64,000 nt of DNA from Rhodanobacter panaciterrae (lineage in GTDB: Bacteria; Pseudomonadota; Gammaproteobacteria; Xanthomonadales; Rhodanobacteraceae), in contig NZ_BMXT01000002.1 in NCBI RefSeq assembly GCF_014651895.1, positions 62,001 to 126,000 on the forward strand, read 5' to 3'. Both the position numbers and the translations under genes were made by a program. A model generated the notes under the pieces. The model worked only from the letters and a program-made list of their open reading frames with translations, had not been told where the DNA came from and did not search any database. Shown one piece after another: positions 38,462-48,850 of the stretch (positions are counted from its first letter, which is position 1; each line of letters begins with the position of its first letter).

Positions 38462-41400
38462 TTACAGATCCACGCCGAAGCCGGCACCCACGGACGTCTG
38501 TGAACCACTCGCCGTGGCACCCACGCTGACGTGCATGCGGTTACCCAGCGGTGCGGCATAGCCCACCGAGATGGCCGAACGTCCTGACTGTTCACCCACG
38601 CCTGCCGCGATCCGGCCGTTGCCGGAGGCGCCTGCCGCATTGATCGCCATCTGGGTGGCCGCGGCACTCATGGCGCCGTCCTCATTGATGTGCTTGTCGA
38701 CCTGCTGGAACCGGTCGTTCATCTGGTTCTGCACATTGCCCAACGCGAAATCCGTATATCCCTTCGCCGCGGACAAGGTCTGCGAGGCACTGGTGTCGGT
38801 ATAGGTCTTGGCCGTCTGTAGTGCCGCGTTCACCTGGCTGCTGACCTGACCCACGTTGGCGGCATCGGTGTCGTTCACACCGGCGGCGACATTGGTGATC
38901 TGACGCTGGTTGGTCGCCGAACCGACGGACACCGTGTTGGCGACGTCGGCAACCGAACCCTGGCCCAAGGCCACGGCATTGGCGGCCGTCACCGACGAGC
39001 CCTGACCGATGGCCGTACCCGAGGACGCCGTGACGGATGCGCTTTCACCGACGGCCACGGCATTCGTCGCCGTCGCGGCAATGGCCGTATTGGCACCCAC
39101 GGCCGTGCTGCCATCGGCATTCACCTTGGCGTTGCCGCCAAGAGCCGTGTCATTCGGACCCGCGGCAAAACTGCCGCCGCCCACGGCCGTACCGTTGCTG
39201 CCGCCCGCCGCGGCGCCGTTGCCGATCGCCACACCACTCGTACCGGTCACCACGGTGGCGCCAGTGCCGCCGTCCACCGCGATCGTGGGCGGCAACGATG
39301 GGCCGGCGTTCTGCAAGTTGGTGATTGAACCCTGCACGGTCAACATCGCGCTGTTGAGCAGACTGATCTGGGACGCATCCAGGCTTTCCAGCGCGCTCAG
39401 CGCATTGAGCTGGCCCATGTTCACTGCATCGGTGTTGGCCACACCGGCGGCAACATTGTGGATCACCGTGCCATTGGTACCTCCGAGCGTAACGCTGCTC
39501 ATGTCGGCAGCATCGTAATTCACCGCCATGGCGCTGACCTGCGACATGCCCGAGGTGATCGCCGACGTAAGCTGACCAAGATTCACCGCGTCCGTGGCCT
39601 GAGTGCCGTCCGCAACGTTGGACACCTTCACCGGCGTCGTGCCGTTACCCAGGGTCACACCGGTATGCGTGGCGTCGGTGTACATGACCGCGTTGCCGAC
39701 CGTGGCGGTCAGCGTATTGACGGCCTGGTTGGTCGCATACAGCTGCGAACCGTTCACCGCATCGGTGCTGGTCGCGTTGAGCTGGCCGGCGGTCACGTTG
39801 GTGATGCTACTCGTGAACTTCGTGCCACCCGAGCTGCCGTCATTACCCACCGATACGGTGTTGGCGGTAGTTGCCCGCGCATTGGCACCCAACGCGACCG
39901 CGTTGCTGGCCGAGGCGATCGCACTGGTGCCCAAGGCCATCGCATTGGTGACCTGCGAGGTCGCCCCAGTCGGAGTCTTCACTTGCGCGCTGTAGCCGAT
40001 CGCCACGGAGTTGCTCGGCATGTAGTTCTGCGGGGCGGTTGCGCTGGTGTTCCAGGCCGAGTAATTGAAGATGGCGGCGTTCGCGCCAATCGCCACGTCA
40101 TTCTTGCCTGCGGCGGCCGCGGAACCCAGCGCGGTACCATTTTGCGTTACCTCGACGCCCCAGCCAATTCCCGTACCGTTGTTGTAGTAGAGATCGTTCC
40201 CCAAGGAATCCTGGTACCCCGCCATCATCGCCTGAGTACCGATAATGGTTGAATACTGGCCATTGGCAGCCGCGTTGTAACCAATGCCGATAGAGTACGT
40301 GCCCAACGCGTTGGCGAACGTACCCACGGCGACCGTATCTCTGCTACCGGTCATGGCTTGGAAACCAACAGCGACCGACGCCCCTGACTCGGTGATTGCG
40401 TTGTACCCGAGCGCGGTGGAGGCTCCACCTTGGGTCATGGCATAGCCACCCAGCGCAATGGACTGGTCACCCGCGGCATTCGATGAATAGCCGATACCAA
40501 TCGATTGCGCACCGCTGACAGAAGCGGCAGTGCCGATAGCAATGGCACTCGAACCGGAAGCGGCGGCGGTATAGCCGATAGCCACGGCCTCAGTACCCGT
40601 TGCAACGGACCCGAAGCCGTTGGCGATGCTGGCGGCGCCCTGCGCCAATGCCGCAGGCCCCATGGCCATGCTGTAGTCGCCGGTGGCCGTGGAAGAATTG
40701 CCGATGGCCACGGCATTCGCACCACTCGCCTGCGTGGTAACGCCAAGGGCGATGGAGCCATGGCCCGAAGCCACCGCACTGGCGCCGATGGCTGTGGAGA
40801 GATCACCCGAGGCGGCCGCTGCCTGGGGGTTGCCGGATGCGTCGTAAGCCAGTGCGTTACCGCTGGCGTCCACCGCGACCCCACCCAGCGCCACGCTGCT
40901 GCGACCACTGGCCTGCGCGTTGGCGCCGACGGCGATCGTGTTCAAGTTCGTAGCGCCCGCACCGAAGCCGAGCGCGGTCGCGTAGTTGGCGCCGATGCCG
41001 GTGAAGGCACCATAGCCAAGCGCGGACGAGCCGATGCCATAGACCTTGGAGTTGGAACCGACGGCCGTCGTCTGATCATCAGACGCGTAGCTGTTATAGC
41101 CGAGGGCCGTGCTTTCGAGGCCCAGCGCCGTGCTCAGCGTGCCGGTGGCGGTGCTGTTGTCGCCCAGCGCAAAGCTGTTGTAGCCCAGCGCGGTACTCCC
41201 GGTGCCGATTGCCGTACTGAGTGCGCCGCCGGCGGTGCTGTCGGTGCCGAGCGACTGTGCGTTGTCGCTGCCGTCCGCGGCGCCATCAGCCGAAAAGTAG
41301 ATCGGCGTGGTGGGGTTCGGCGCTGGCGAGGAGGTTTGCGTTGTCACCTGCGGTGTCGTTGTCTGCGCCGGACCGTCAGCCGCCATGGCGGACGTGGTGG

Positions 41401-41551
41401 ACAGCGCCATGCCGAACGCCATCGAGGCAGCGGCCAGACCCGCGCGCATGCGCTTGGCACTGCCTCCCTTGCCGTTGGCCTTGGCAAACTCGCCGGCCAC
41501 GACCATTGCGCCAAGCGACTTGTTCCAGATCTTGCTGTGGATCTTGTTCAT
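38462..41551 (-). CDS. YadA-like trimeric autotransporter adhesin
   Basis: 1029 aa. An ESPR-type extended signal (MNKIHSKIWNKSLGAMVVAG) precedes a hydrophobic core (GLAAASMAFGMALSTTSAMA). The head has many 14-15-residue YadA repeats of the form SxAxGxxSxAxG (for example TALGYNSFALGDNSTATG). Neck/HIM motifs recur: STDAVNGSQLYATNQAV, QATDAVNLGQL, NTDAVNMGQLNAL and DTDAANVGQVSSQV. A short coiled-coil stalk leads to the C-terminal YadA anchor (RSAISVGYAAPLGNRMHVSVG, ending GFGVDL). Type Vc secretion displays it on the outer membrane for adhesion or biofilm. GGGGA precedes the ATG at 41551. MetJ-like boxes lie 83 nt upstream. Confidence 0.92.
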   Translation of the reverse strand: MNKIHSKIWNKSLGAMVVAGEFAKANGKGGSAKRMRAGLAAASMAFGMALSTTSAMAADGPAQTTTPQVTTQTSSPAPNPTTPIYFSADGAADGSDNAQSLGTDSTAGGALSTAIGTGSTALGYNSFALGDNSTATGTLSTALGLESTALGYNSYASDDQTTAVGSNSKVYGIGSSALGYGAFTGIGANYATALGFGAGATNLNTIAVGANAQASGRSSVALGGVAVDASGNALAYDASGNPQAAAASGDLSTAIGASAVASGHGSIALGVTTQASGANAVAIGNSSTATGDYSMAMGPAALAQGAASIANGFGSVATGTEAVAIGYTAAASGSSAIAIGTAASVSGAQSIGIGYSSNAAGDQSIALGGYAMTQGGASTALGYNAITESGASVAVGFQAMTGSRDTVAVGTFANALGTYSIGIGYNAAANGQYSTIIGTQAMMAGYQDSLGNDLYYNNGTGIGWGVEVTQNGTALGSAAAAGKNDVAIGANAAIFNYSAWNTSATAPQNYMPSNSVAIGYSAQVKTPTGATSQVTNAMALGTSAIASASNAVALGANARATTANTVSVGNDGSSGGTKFTSSITNVTAGQLNATSTDAVNGSQLYATNQAVNTLTATVGNAVMYTDATHTGVTLGNGTTPVKVSNVADGTQATDAVNLGQLTSAITSGMSQVSAMAVNYDAADMSSVTLGGTNGTVIHNVAAGVANTDAVNMGQLNALSALESLDASQISLLNSAMLTVQGSITNLQNAGPSLPPTIAVDGGTGATVVTGTSGVAIGNGAAAGGSNGTAVGGGSFAAGPNDTALGGNAKVNADGSTAVGANTAIAATATNAVAVGESASVTASSGTAIGQGSSVTAANAVALGQGSVADVANTVSVGSATNQRQITNVAAGVNDTDAANVGQVSSQVNAALQTAKTYTDTSASQTLSAAKGYTDFALGNVQNQMNDRFQQVDKHINEDGAMSAAATQMAINAAGASGNGRIAAGVGEQSGRSAISVGYAAPLGNRMHVSVGATASGSQTSVGAGFGVDL

Positions 41552-41633
41552 TAGATTCCCCGAAATGATTGGACCGTGGTGCGCGTGGCGACCTTCAGGT
41601 GCGAGCCACTTGATGTGCGATGCCACGGATACG

Positions 41634-41649
41634 AGACGTCTGGACGTCC
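41634..41649. promoter_or_regulatory. Two tandem MetJ-like boxes upstream of the adhesin
   Basis: AGACGTCT (8/8 to the MetJ consensus) is directly followed by GGACGTCC (6/8), giving GACGTC-N2-GACGTC. It is 83-98 nt upstream of the adhesin ATG on the minus strand. The same central box is found before the TonB receptor at 5789. No clear -35/-10 pair was found next to it. Confidence 0.5.
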
Positions 41650-41751
41650 ATAAAAAATGGATAAAGCAGAAGTACCGCCTTCCTTTCGACAAAGCGCTCC
41701 CTGGCAGCCGTTTAAAGCCGCCCAACGGGAAAACTTCGTCGTCCGGTGGAG

Positions 41752-41775
41752 AGGTGCCTGCTTACCCAGGCACCT
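41752..41775 (-). terminator. Hairpin after the S53 peptidase gene
   Basis: AGGTGCCTG (41752-41760) pairs perfectly with CAGGCACCT (41767-41775) around a 6-nt loop, 27 nt past the S53 stop. There is no T-run, so it is a weak or factor-assisted terminator. Confidence 0.45.
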
Positions 41776-41802
41776 GACCCGCTAGTGAAAACGGCCCATC
41801 GT

Positions 41803-44055
41803 TTACTGCCAGCTGCCGATGACGCTGACGCCGCTGAAGATGGCGCTGCCACCCGTAAGCGTCACGTAATAGGTGCCTGCCGTGACCGGGCGGATGGTTA
41901 CCGTCTCGCTGTTGGTATTGGCGTGCGCCGACACGTAGTCGTAGGACGATGCACTCGCGGCACTTCCACACTTCACGTACATCGTCACGTCGCCCGTGCC
42001 ACCGTAGGTGTTGAAGGTGAGCGTCCTGGCACCCGCGGGCACCACCAGCGTGAACTGCTGTGCCGCACCGGCGGTGCCCTGCGTGGTGACCGCGACGTTG
42101 TTGGTCAGCGCAGTGAGCACCGGCGGCGGCGCAACGCCCGACGGCGGGGTGCCGTTGCCCCAGGTATAGGCCAGCAAGTTGAAGGCGTTGATGTCGAGCG
42201 AGCCGTAGCCCGTGGTGAAATCCCAGCCCGCTGCGGCGTTGTAGCCGTAGGTCGTGCCGGCAAGCCACACGCCGTTGTTGCCCGAGGTCACGTCATGCAG
42301 CACGGCCGGGTGGTTCGGAAAATCCCGGTACATATCGCTGGCCGGGAAGCCGATCGAGTTGTTCGCGTAGGTCTGTGCGCGCGCAAACACGCCGACGAAA
42401 ATCGGCGAAGCGAGGCTGGTGCCACCGACCCCATACTTCTGGCCGCCGATATAGATCAGGGCGCCGGTAACCGACGATGCGTCAAATGCGATGTCCGGTA
42501 CCTGGCGCGCGGTCGCTCCCAGCGCCGTGGCCTGCCATGCAGGGGCCGCTTCGAACAGGCTCACGCCACCACCGGTGGCCCAGATGCGATTGTCGCCGTC
42601 GCCGGCATCCGCGATGCCGTCATTCCAGGTGACTTCTCCTGCCCATGCGGTGCCATTGGTGGTCAACTCCGTACCACCCACGGCGATGACATTCGGCGAC
42701 ACCGCCGGCTCACTCGCCGAATAGGTACTGAGGCTGAACGGTGCCGGCAATACCACGCCAGCGTTGGTTTCGAATTCGCCACCGGTCGCGGTGTACACGC
42801 CCTGGTCGCCGGAAGCGACCGAGAAGGTCTGCCCCTGCGCCACGGCCTGGGCAAAGATCGCGTCATCCGCGGTCTGGGAACCCGACTCGTGGGTCGCCGT
42901 CTCGTCTCCGCCCAGCGACACGTTGATGATCTTGGCGATGTTGTCGGTGACCGCCTTGTTGTAGGCGGCCGTGATGCCAGCGTCGGTCAGCTCTTCGTCA
43001 TAAGCGCCATAGCGGCCATTGGCCACCGTATAGAACACGAGTTGCTTGACGCCGCCGGATGTGCCGACGATGGTCTGCGAATCCAGATTCCACTCACCGT
43101 CACCGTTGGGGTCATCGGAGAAGTCCCTTTCGCCCGCGAGCGTCACCGGCACGACCTTCACGTTGACCGGATTCATGCCGTTCACCGTCGTCATCGTCCT
43201 CAGGTCGGCCTGCGTCTGGGTCAGGTCGCCCCAGGTGATGATGCCCACCGTGGTGTTGTATGCGGACGGCGTGCTCGCGGCGTCATAGATCAGCGGAAAC
43301 TGCGTGGGCGGGTGCAACACATTGGTCGGGCCGGTCTGCGTACCCGTCGCGGCCACCGAGGAAATCTGTGCGCCGACGTGGCTTAGCGGATGCCTCACGC
43401 TGACGTTCTGCAGGCCGGTCACCGCACCGACAATGCCGCTCAACGCCTGCGGCACCATGGCGTCGCTGTCATTGCCGAAGCGCAGCTTGCCGTTCTCGGT
43501 GTACGACTTCATCGTCGCATTGAACGCCGTGCCTACGGCTGCGGGATTGCCGTCCGCGAACACCAGCGTGTTGTTTGGCGACACCGTGATGTTGGTGAAG
43601 CCCGACTGCTGCATGTGCGTCACGACGGCCTGCACTTGCGCGTCGGTCGGCGCGTAGGACGCCTTGAACTGGGCCGGGGTGAGGAACTGACGGTAATTGG
43701 CGCTGCCCGGTGTGTTCAGGCTCTTGTTGAAGGCCTGCAGCTGGTCGACGTTACGCAGGTTGAGACTCACGGCCACATGCAGCAGCTTGGTGCTGTCCAG
43801 CGGCGTGACCAGCGCCTGCACGGCGGGCCTTCCGTACGCATTGATCCGGTAGGTAGTGGTCGGGACGGCGGCGCGGCTCATGCCGGTGACCGAAGTCGAC
43901 TCGGCCTTCAGCAAGGCGGCATGCGTCGTGGTGGGCGCCCACGCGGTGGCCGCGTGGCCACTCATCGGGCTCAGCGCCAAGGCCAGGGCCATGGGCAGCA
44001 ACGCCTTGTTGCAGGACTCGACAGCCGATTTCAGCTTTTGTATGCGACTCAACAT
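41803..44055 (-). CDS. Secreted S53 (sedolisin/kumamolisin) peptidase with PPC domain
   Basis: 750 aa. A long signal region (LLPMALALALSPMSGHAATA) is followed by the pro-kumamolisin activation domain (about 75-220) and the catalytic domain. The Glu-Asp pair EWNLD (E321, D325) and the serine motif GVGGTSLASP (S547) match the Ser-Glu-Asp triad of sedolisins, acid-active serine-carboxyl peptidases; xanthomonalisin is the nearest known type. A bacterial pre-peptidase C-terminal (PPC) domain occupies about 664-735. Some kumamolisins cleave collagen, but specificity here is unknown. GGGGAT precedes the ATG at 44055; the frame is open 37 codons further. Confidence 0.93.
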   Translation of the reverse strand: MLSRIQKLKSAVESCNKALLPMALALALSPMSGHAATAWAPTTTHAALLKAESTSVTGMSRAAVPTTTYRINAYGRPAVQALVTPLDSTKLLHVAVSLNLRNVDQLQAFNKSLNTPGSANYRQFLTPAQFKASYAPTDAQVQAVVTHMQQSGFTNITVSPNNTLVFADGNPAAVGTAFNATMKSYTENGKLRFGNDSDAMVPQALSGIVGAVTGLQNVSVRHPLSHVGAQISSVAATGTQTGPTNVLHPPTQFPLIYDAASTPSAYNTTVGIITWGDLTQTQADLRTMTTVNGMNPVNVKVVPVTLAGERDFSDDPNGDGEWNLDSQTIVGTSGGVKQLVFYTVANGRYGAYDEELTDAGITAAYNKAVTDNIAKIINVSLGGDETATHESGSQTADDAIFAQAVAQGQTFSVASGDQGVYTATGGEFETNAGVVLPAPFSLSTYSASEPAVSPNVIAVGGTELTTNGTAWAGEVTWNDGIADAGDGDNRIWATGGGVSLFEAAPAWQATALGATARQVPDIAFDASSVTGALIYIGGQKYGVGGTSLASPIFVGVFARAQTYANNSIGFPASDMYRDFPNHPAVLHDVTSGNNGVWLAGTTYGYNAAAGWDFTTGYGSLDINAFNLLAYTWGNGTPPSGVAPPPVLTALTNNVAVTTQGTAGAAQQFTLVVPAGARTLTFNTYGGTGDVTMYVKCGSAASASSYDYVSAHANTNSETVTIRPVTAGTYYVTLTGGSAIFSGVSVIGSWQ

Positions 44056-44235
44056 TTTTGATCCCCAAAAAAATGGAAGGCCCCGCGGCGACTTGACTGC
44101 GGCTGCCTCGTTTCTGATATGCGCCATCAGGCGGTGTATGGACGTCGAGATGTCCGCGTCCTGCAATCGCCTTGCAAAGAGAATTCGCTATGCAGACGGT
44201 GGAGTCACGCACGGTTTTCCACGAAATGTTTCCAT

Positions 44236-44250
44236 GAACTTCTGAAGTTC
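44236..44250. promoter_or_regulatory. Perfect 15-bp palindrome
   Basis: GAACTTCTGAAGTTC has two 7-bp arms around a central T. It lies in the 290-nt intergenic region between the S53 gene and the histidine kinase gene, and abuts two 20-bp direct repeats. It is a likely regulator-binding site; the protein is unknown. Confidence 0.5.
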
Positions 44251-44290
44251 ACGCAACATTGCAGTCGCTTACGCAATGTTGCAGTTGCTC
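44251..44290. repeat. Two 20-bp direct repeats with internal inverted repeat
   Basis: ACGCAACATTGCAGTCGCTT and ACGCAATGTTGCAGTTGCTC follow one another with 16 of 20 positions equal, and a partial third unit begins ACGGAACG. CAACATTG and CAATGTTG also form an 8-bp inverted repeat with 12-nt spacing. A 20-bp period puts both copies on the same helix face, as expected for cooperative binding of a response regulator. Confidence 0.55.
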
Positions 44291-44345
44291 ACGGAACGAG
44301 CTCATGCGACAACTGTCACGCGAGAGGTCGTGATTTGGAGGCACC

Positions 44346-45749
44346 GTGATCAAAAAGGCTTGGCGTGCCATAGGCGAATGGCTGGCGCGGGTTCCAGTGA
44401 TGGATCCCGTGGATCGACGCAATGCACCTTTCGTGCAGGCACTGCTCATTGGCATGGGTTTGCTGATGCCGGTCGACAAGGTGGTCCGCCTGTGTTTCGG
44501 TTCGTTTCGGCACACCACGAGCTTGCCAGTTCAAGTGGTGAACACGCTCACCGACGTGCTGATCACGGTTGCTGCCTGGGCGTGCCTTTATCTTGTCCGC
44601 GTCGGCCGCTTCCGGCTGGCCATCAAGTTGTATCTTGGGGTGATGCTCTTTTTGGCTGCATGCGCCTATGCCGTGATCGGCCTGGAGCCGCTGTCGGACG
44701 ATCCGTTGCCACTGCTACTGCTCGGCATGAGCGGGCTGGCCCTCGGCCGGCGTGCGCTATGGACGGTGTTTGCGGTGTTGATGGTGGTGTTCGCCATTGG
44801 CGACGCGTCGGATGCCATTCGGCAAGTGGGGCACGGCGTCGTGGCATGGAGCCTGGACCAGCAAGCATCGATGGCCATTAGCTACGTCGTCGTGGCCGTC
44901 GTGCTTGATCGCACCATTGCCGGGCTACGCGAGAGCCTGGTCGAATCCAACGCGCGCGGGCGGATGCTGCAGGTGTCCAATGAGCGGTTGCACCGCGAGA
45001 TGGAAGACCGTGCCCGTGCTCAGCAGCTGCTGATCCATGCCCAGAAGCTGGAGACGGTAGGGCGAGTCGCAGGTGGCGTGGCTCACGATTTCTCCAACGT
45101 GCTCGGGGTGATCCTGGGTTATGCGCAGCGCCGCGAGCGGCTTGCCGATAGTGGGCCGGAGGCCTTGCTGAAAGCTCTGCAAGGCGTGGAGATGGCGGCC
45201 CGGCGAGGCTTGGCAATTACCCGTCGCCTGCTCAGTTTCAGCCGTCAGGAGCCCACCCAACTGGAAGTATTCAACGCCGACGAAGCGCTACGCGAGCTAC
45301 TGCCCATGGTCTGCCAACTGTTCGAGGCCAACGTGCGGGTAAGTCTGGCGGTGAGCGAAGGGCCCCTGCCTATTCGTTTCGACCGTTCGCAATTCGAACT
45401 GGTCATCCTCAGCATGGCAGCCAACGCCCGCGATGCGATGCCCGAAGGCGGACACTTTCAGCTGGGAGCTTGCCCATGCGAGCAACGCCCTGCCGAAGCC
45501 ATCGAGGTCACACTGATCGATAGCGGACACGGCGTATCGGAAGAGGTGAAATCACGCATGTTCGACGCCTTCTACACCACCAAGCCGCCGGGGAGCGGTA
45601 CCGGGCTAGGGCTGGCCGTGGTGAAGGATCTGGTGGTGGACGCCGGCGGCCGCATCGACGTTAAAAGTTCGCCCGGCCGGGGTACTTATTTCCGCATCCG
45701 CCTACCCTGCGCGGACGTGCCTCACAGGGAATTGCACCTGTCGGCCTGA
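44346..45749 (+). CDS. Membrane sensor histidine kinase
   Basis: 467 aa from a GTG start preceded by GGAGG. Five to six hydrophobic segments fill about residues 28-185 (for example VQALLIGMGLLMP, YLGVMLFLAACAYAVIGL, LWTVFAVLMVVFAIG). A short coiled coil (about 190-235) precedes the kinase core: H-box RVAGGVAHDFSNVLGVILGY, N-box LSMAANARDAMPEGG, DSGHGVSEEVKSRMF and GTGLGLAVVKDLV. The HDFSN H-box resembles NtrB-like hybrid kinases. No receiver is fused; the OmpR-type regulator at 45833 is convergent and the obvious partner. The palindrome and repeats at 44236-44290 lie upstream. Confidence 0.88.
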   Translation: MIKKAWRAIGEWLARVPVMDPVDRRNAPFVQALLIGMGLLMPVDKVVRLCFGSFRHTTSLPVQVVNTLTDVLITVAAWACLYLVRVGRFRLAIKLYLGVMLFLAACAYAVIGLEPLSDDPLPLLLLGMSGLALGRRALWTVFAVLMVVFAIGDASDAIRQVGHGVVAWSLDQQASMAISYVVVAVVLDRTIAGLRESLVESNARGRMLQVSNERLHREMEDRARAQQLLIHAQKLETVGRVAGGVAHDFSNVLGVILGYAQRRERLADSGPEALLKALQGVEMAARRGLAITRRLLSFSRQEPTQLEVFNADEALRELLPMVCQLFEANVRVSLAVSEGPLPIRFDRSQFELVILSMAANARDAMPEGGHFQLGACPCEQRPAEAIEVTLIDSGHGVSEEVKSRMFDAFYTTKPPGSGTGLGLAVVKDLVVDAGGRIDVKSSPGRGTYFRIRLPCADVPHRELHLSA

Positions 45750-45761
45750 ACGCTTGTTACC

Positions 45762-45782
45762 CTCCCTCGTGGGAAGAGGGAG
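45762..45782. terminator. Hairpin between convergent kinase and regulator genes
   Basis: CTCCCTC (45762-45768) pairs with GAGGGAG (45776-45782) around a 7-nt loop. It is a weak stem without a T-run, resembling a half-unit of the C/T-rich repeat at 22292. Confidence 0.4.
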
Positions 45783-45832
45783 ACGGCTGAATTACAACGG
45801 CGTGATCGGTGAACCAGTCCGAATGAGGGCGC

Positions 45833-46597
45833 TCAGTGCTGCATCTCCGCCACGAAAACGTAGCCACTGCCGCGTGCCGTGAGTAGCGGCACTGCCTCGC
45901 TGGTGCACTTGCTTATCTTCCGGCGCAGGCGATGGATCAGCATGTCCAGCCGATGTGGATCGAAGTTGTAGATATCCTTGGTGACCAAGGCAATCAGCGC
46001 CTCTCGATCTACCGGTGCACCGGCCGCCGCTATCAGCGCGCTGAGCAGGCCGCGCTCGGGTGCGCTAAGGGCGATGACTTCGCCCCTGGGGGAGACCAGG
46101 CACCATCCATCGGTATCCAGATGCCAGCGCGCACTGGCATCCGCCGGCATCTCGAACGCCTCTGGCCCCGTGCGCCTCCGTATCCGGCGGGAAAGGCTGT
46201 GCAGCGTGGCCGCCAGCACTTCAATGTCGGCAGGTTTGGCCAGATAAGCGTCAGCACCTTCGCGGAGCGCGCGGACCCGATCATTGCGTGAATGGTTGCC
46301 CGTAAGCATCACGATGCCAAGGTCGGGTAACTCTTGCAGGTGGCGAACCACACTAAGGCCATCTTCGTCGGGCAAGCCGATATCGAGCACCACCATGTCG
46401 AAGGCCTGCTTCACCATATGCCGATACAGTTCTGCCGCGGTGCCGGCGGCAGTCACTTCGAAGCCGAAATCGCGCAGGCCGGGCAGGAGAATAGCATCCC
46501 GCAATTCGGGATCATCTTCCAAAACCGCCACGCGCAGCGCCTTGGAAGCCTTGCCAGAAGTGTTGGATTGCACGCTAACTTTCATGGATGTAGCCAT
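45833..46597 (-). CDS. OmpR/PhoB-family response regulator
   Basis: 254 aa. Receiver domain with LRVAVLEDDPELRDAILL, acceptor in DMVVLDIGLPDEDGLSV, IVMLTGNHSRNDRV and lysine in AYLAKPADIEVL; then a winged-helix effector (LSAPERGLLSALIAAAGAPV and RLDMLIHRLRRKISKCT, ending SGYVFVAEMQH). It ends 83 nt from the convergent kinase and is its likely partner. Targets could include the S53, adhesin or GH63 genes, but nothing in the sequence proves this. Start is uncertain: ATG 46597 has GGAGGG too close, ATG 46585 has it rather far. Confidence 0.88.
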   Translation of the reverse strand: MATSMKVSVQSNTSGKASKALRVAVLEDDPELRDAILLPGLRDFGFEVTAAGTAAELYRHMVKQAFDMVVLDIGLPDEDGLSVVRHLQELPDLGIVMLTGNHSRNDRVRALREGADAYLAKPADIEVLAATLHSLSRRIRRRTGPEAFEMPADASARWHLDTDGWCLVSPRGEVIALSAPERGLLSALIAAAGAPVDREALIALVTKDIYNFDPHRLDMLIHRLRRKISKCTSEAVPLLTARGSGYVFVAEMQH

Positions 46598-46685
46598 CCC
46601 TCCACTGCAACAGATACTGCCGTTATCCCGCTGACAAGGCGACGCAGACGGTCGAAGATCAAGCTCTGCTCGATCACCGCACACT

Positions 46686-48761
<2,076 letters not shown>

Positions 48762-48777
48762 TCAGTCTCCCACCTGC

Positions 48778-48811
48778 CGTCGCGTCGACCGCTGATGCGG
48801 CCGACGCGACG
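48778..48811. other. Long intra-operon hairpin
   Basis: CGTCGCGTCG (48778-48787) pairs with CGACGCGACG (48802-48811); after one mismatch CCGC pairs with GCGG around TGAT. It lies between the TonB receptor and GH63 genes. Without a T-run it may set unequal expression or mark an mRNA 3' end for the receptor gene. Confidence 0.55.
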
Positions 48812-48850
48812 CGGGTTTCCGGATAACAGCAGCTGCCGTTACCCCACTCT

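Noticed and set aside
38900-41250. Periodic DNA repeats in the adhesin, considered as a CRISPR or tandem array
   Set aside because: The periodicity is codon-level and follows the 14-15-residue YadA head repeats; repeats are imperfect and there are no spacers.
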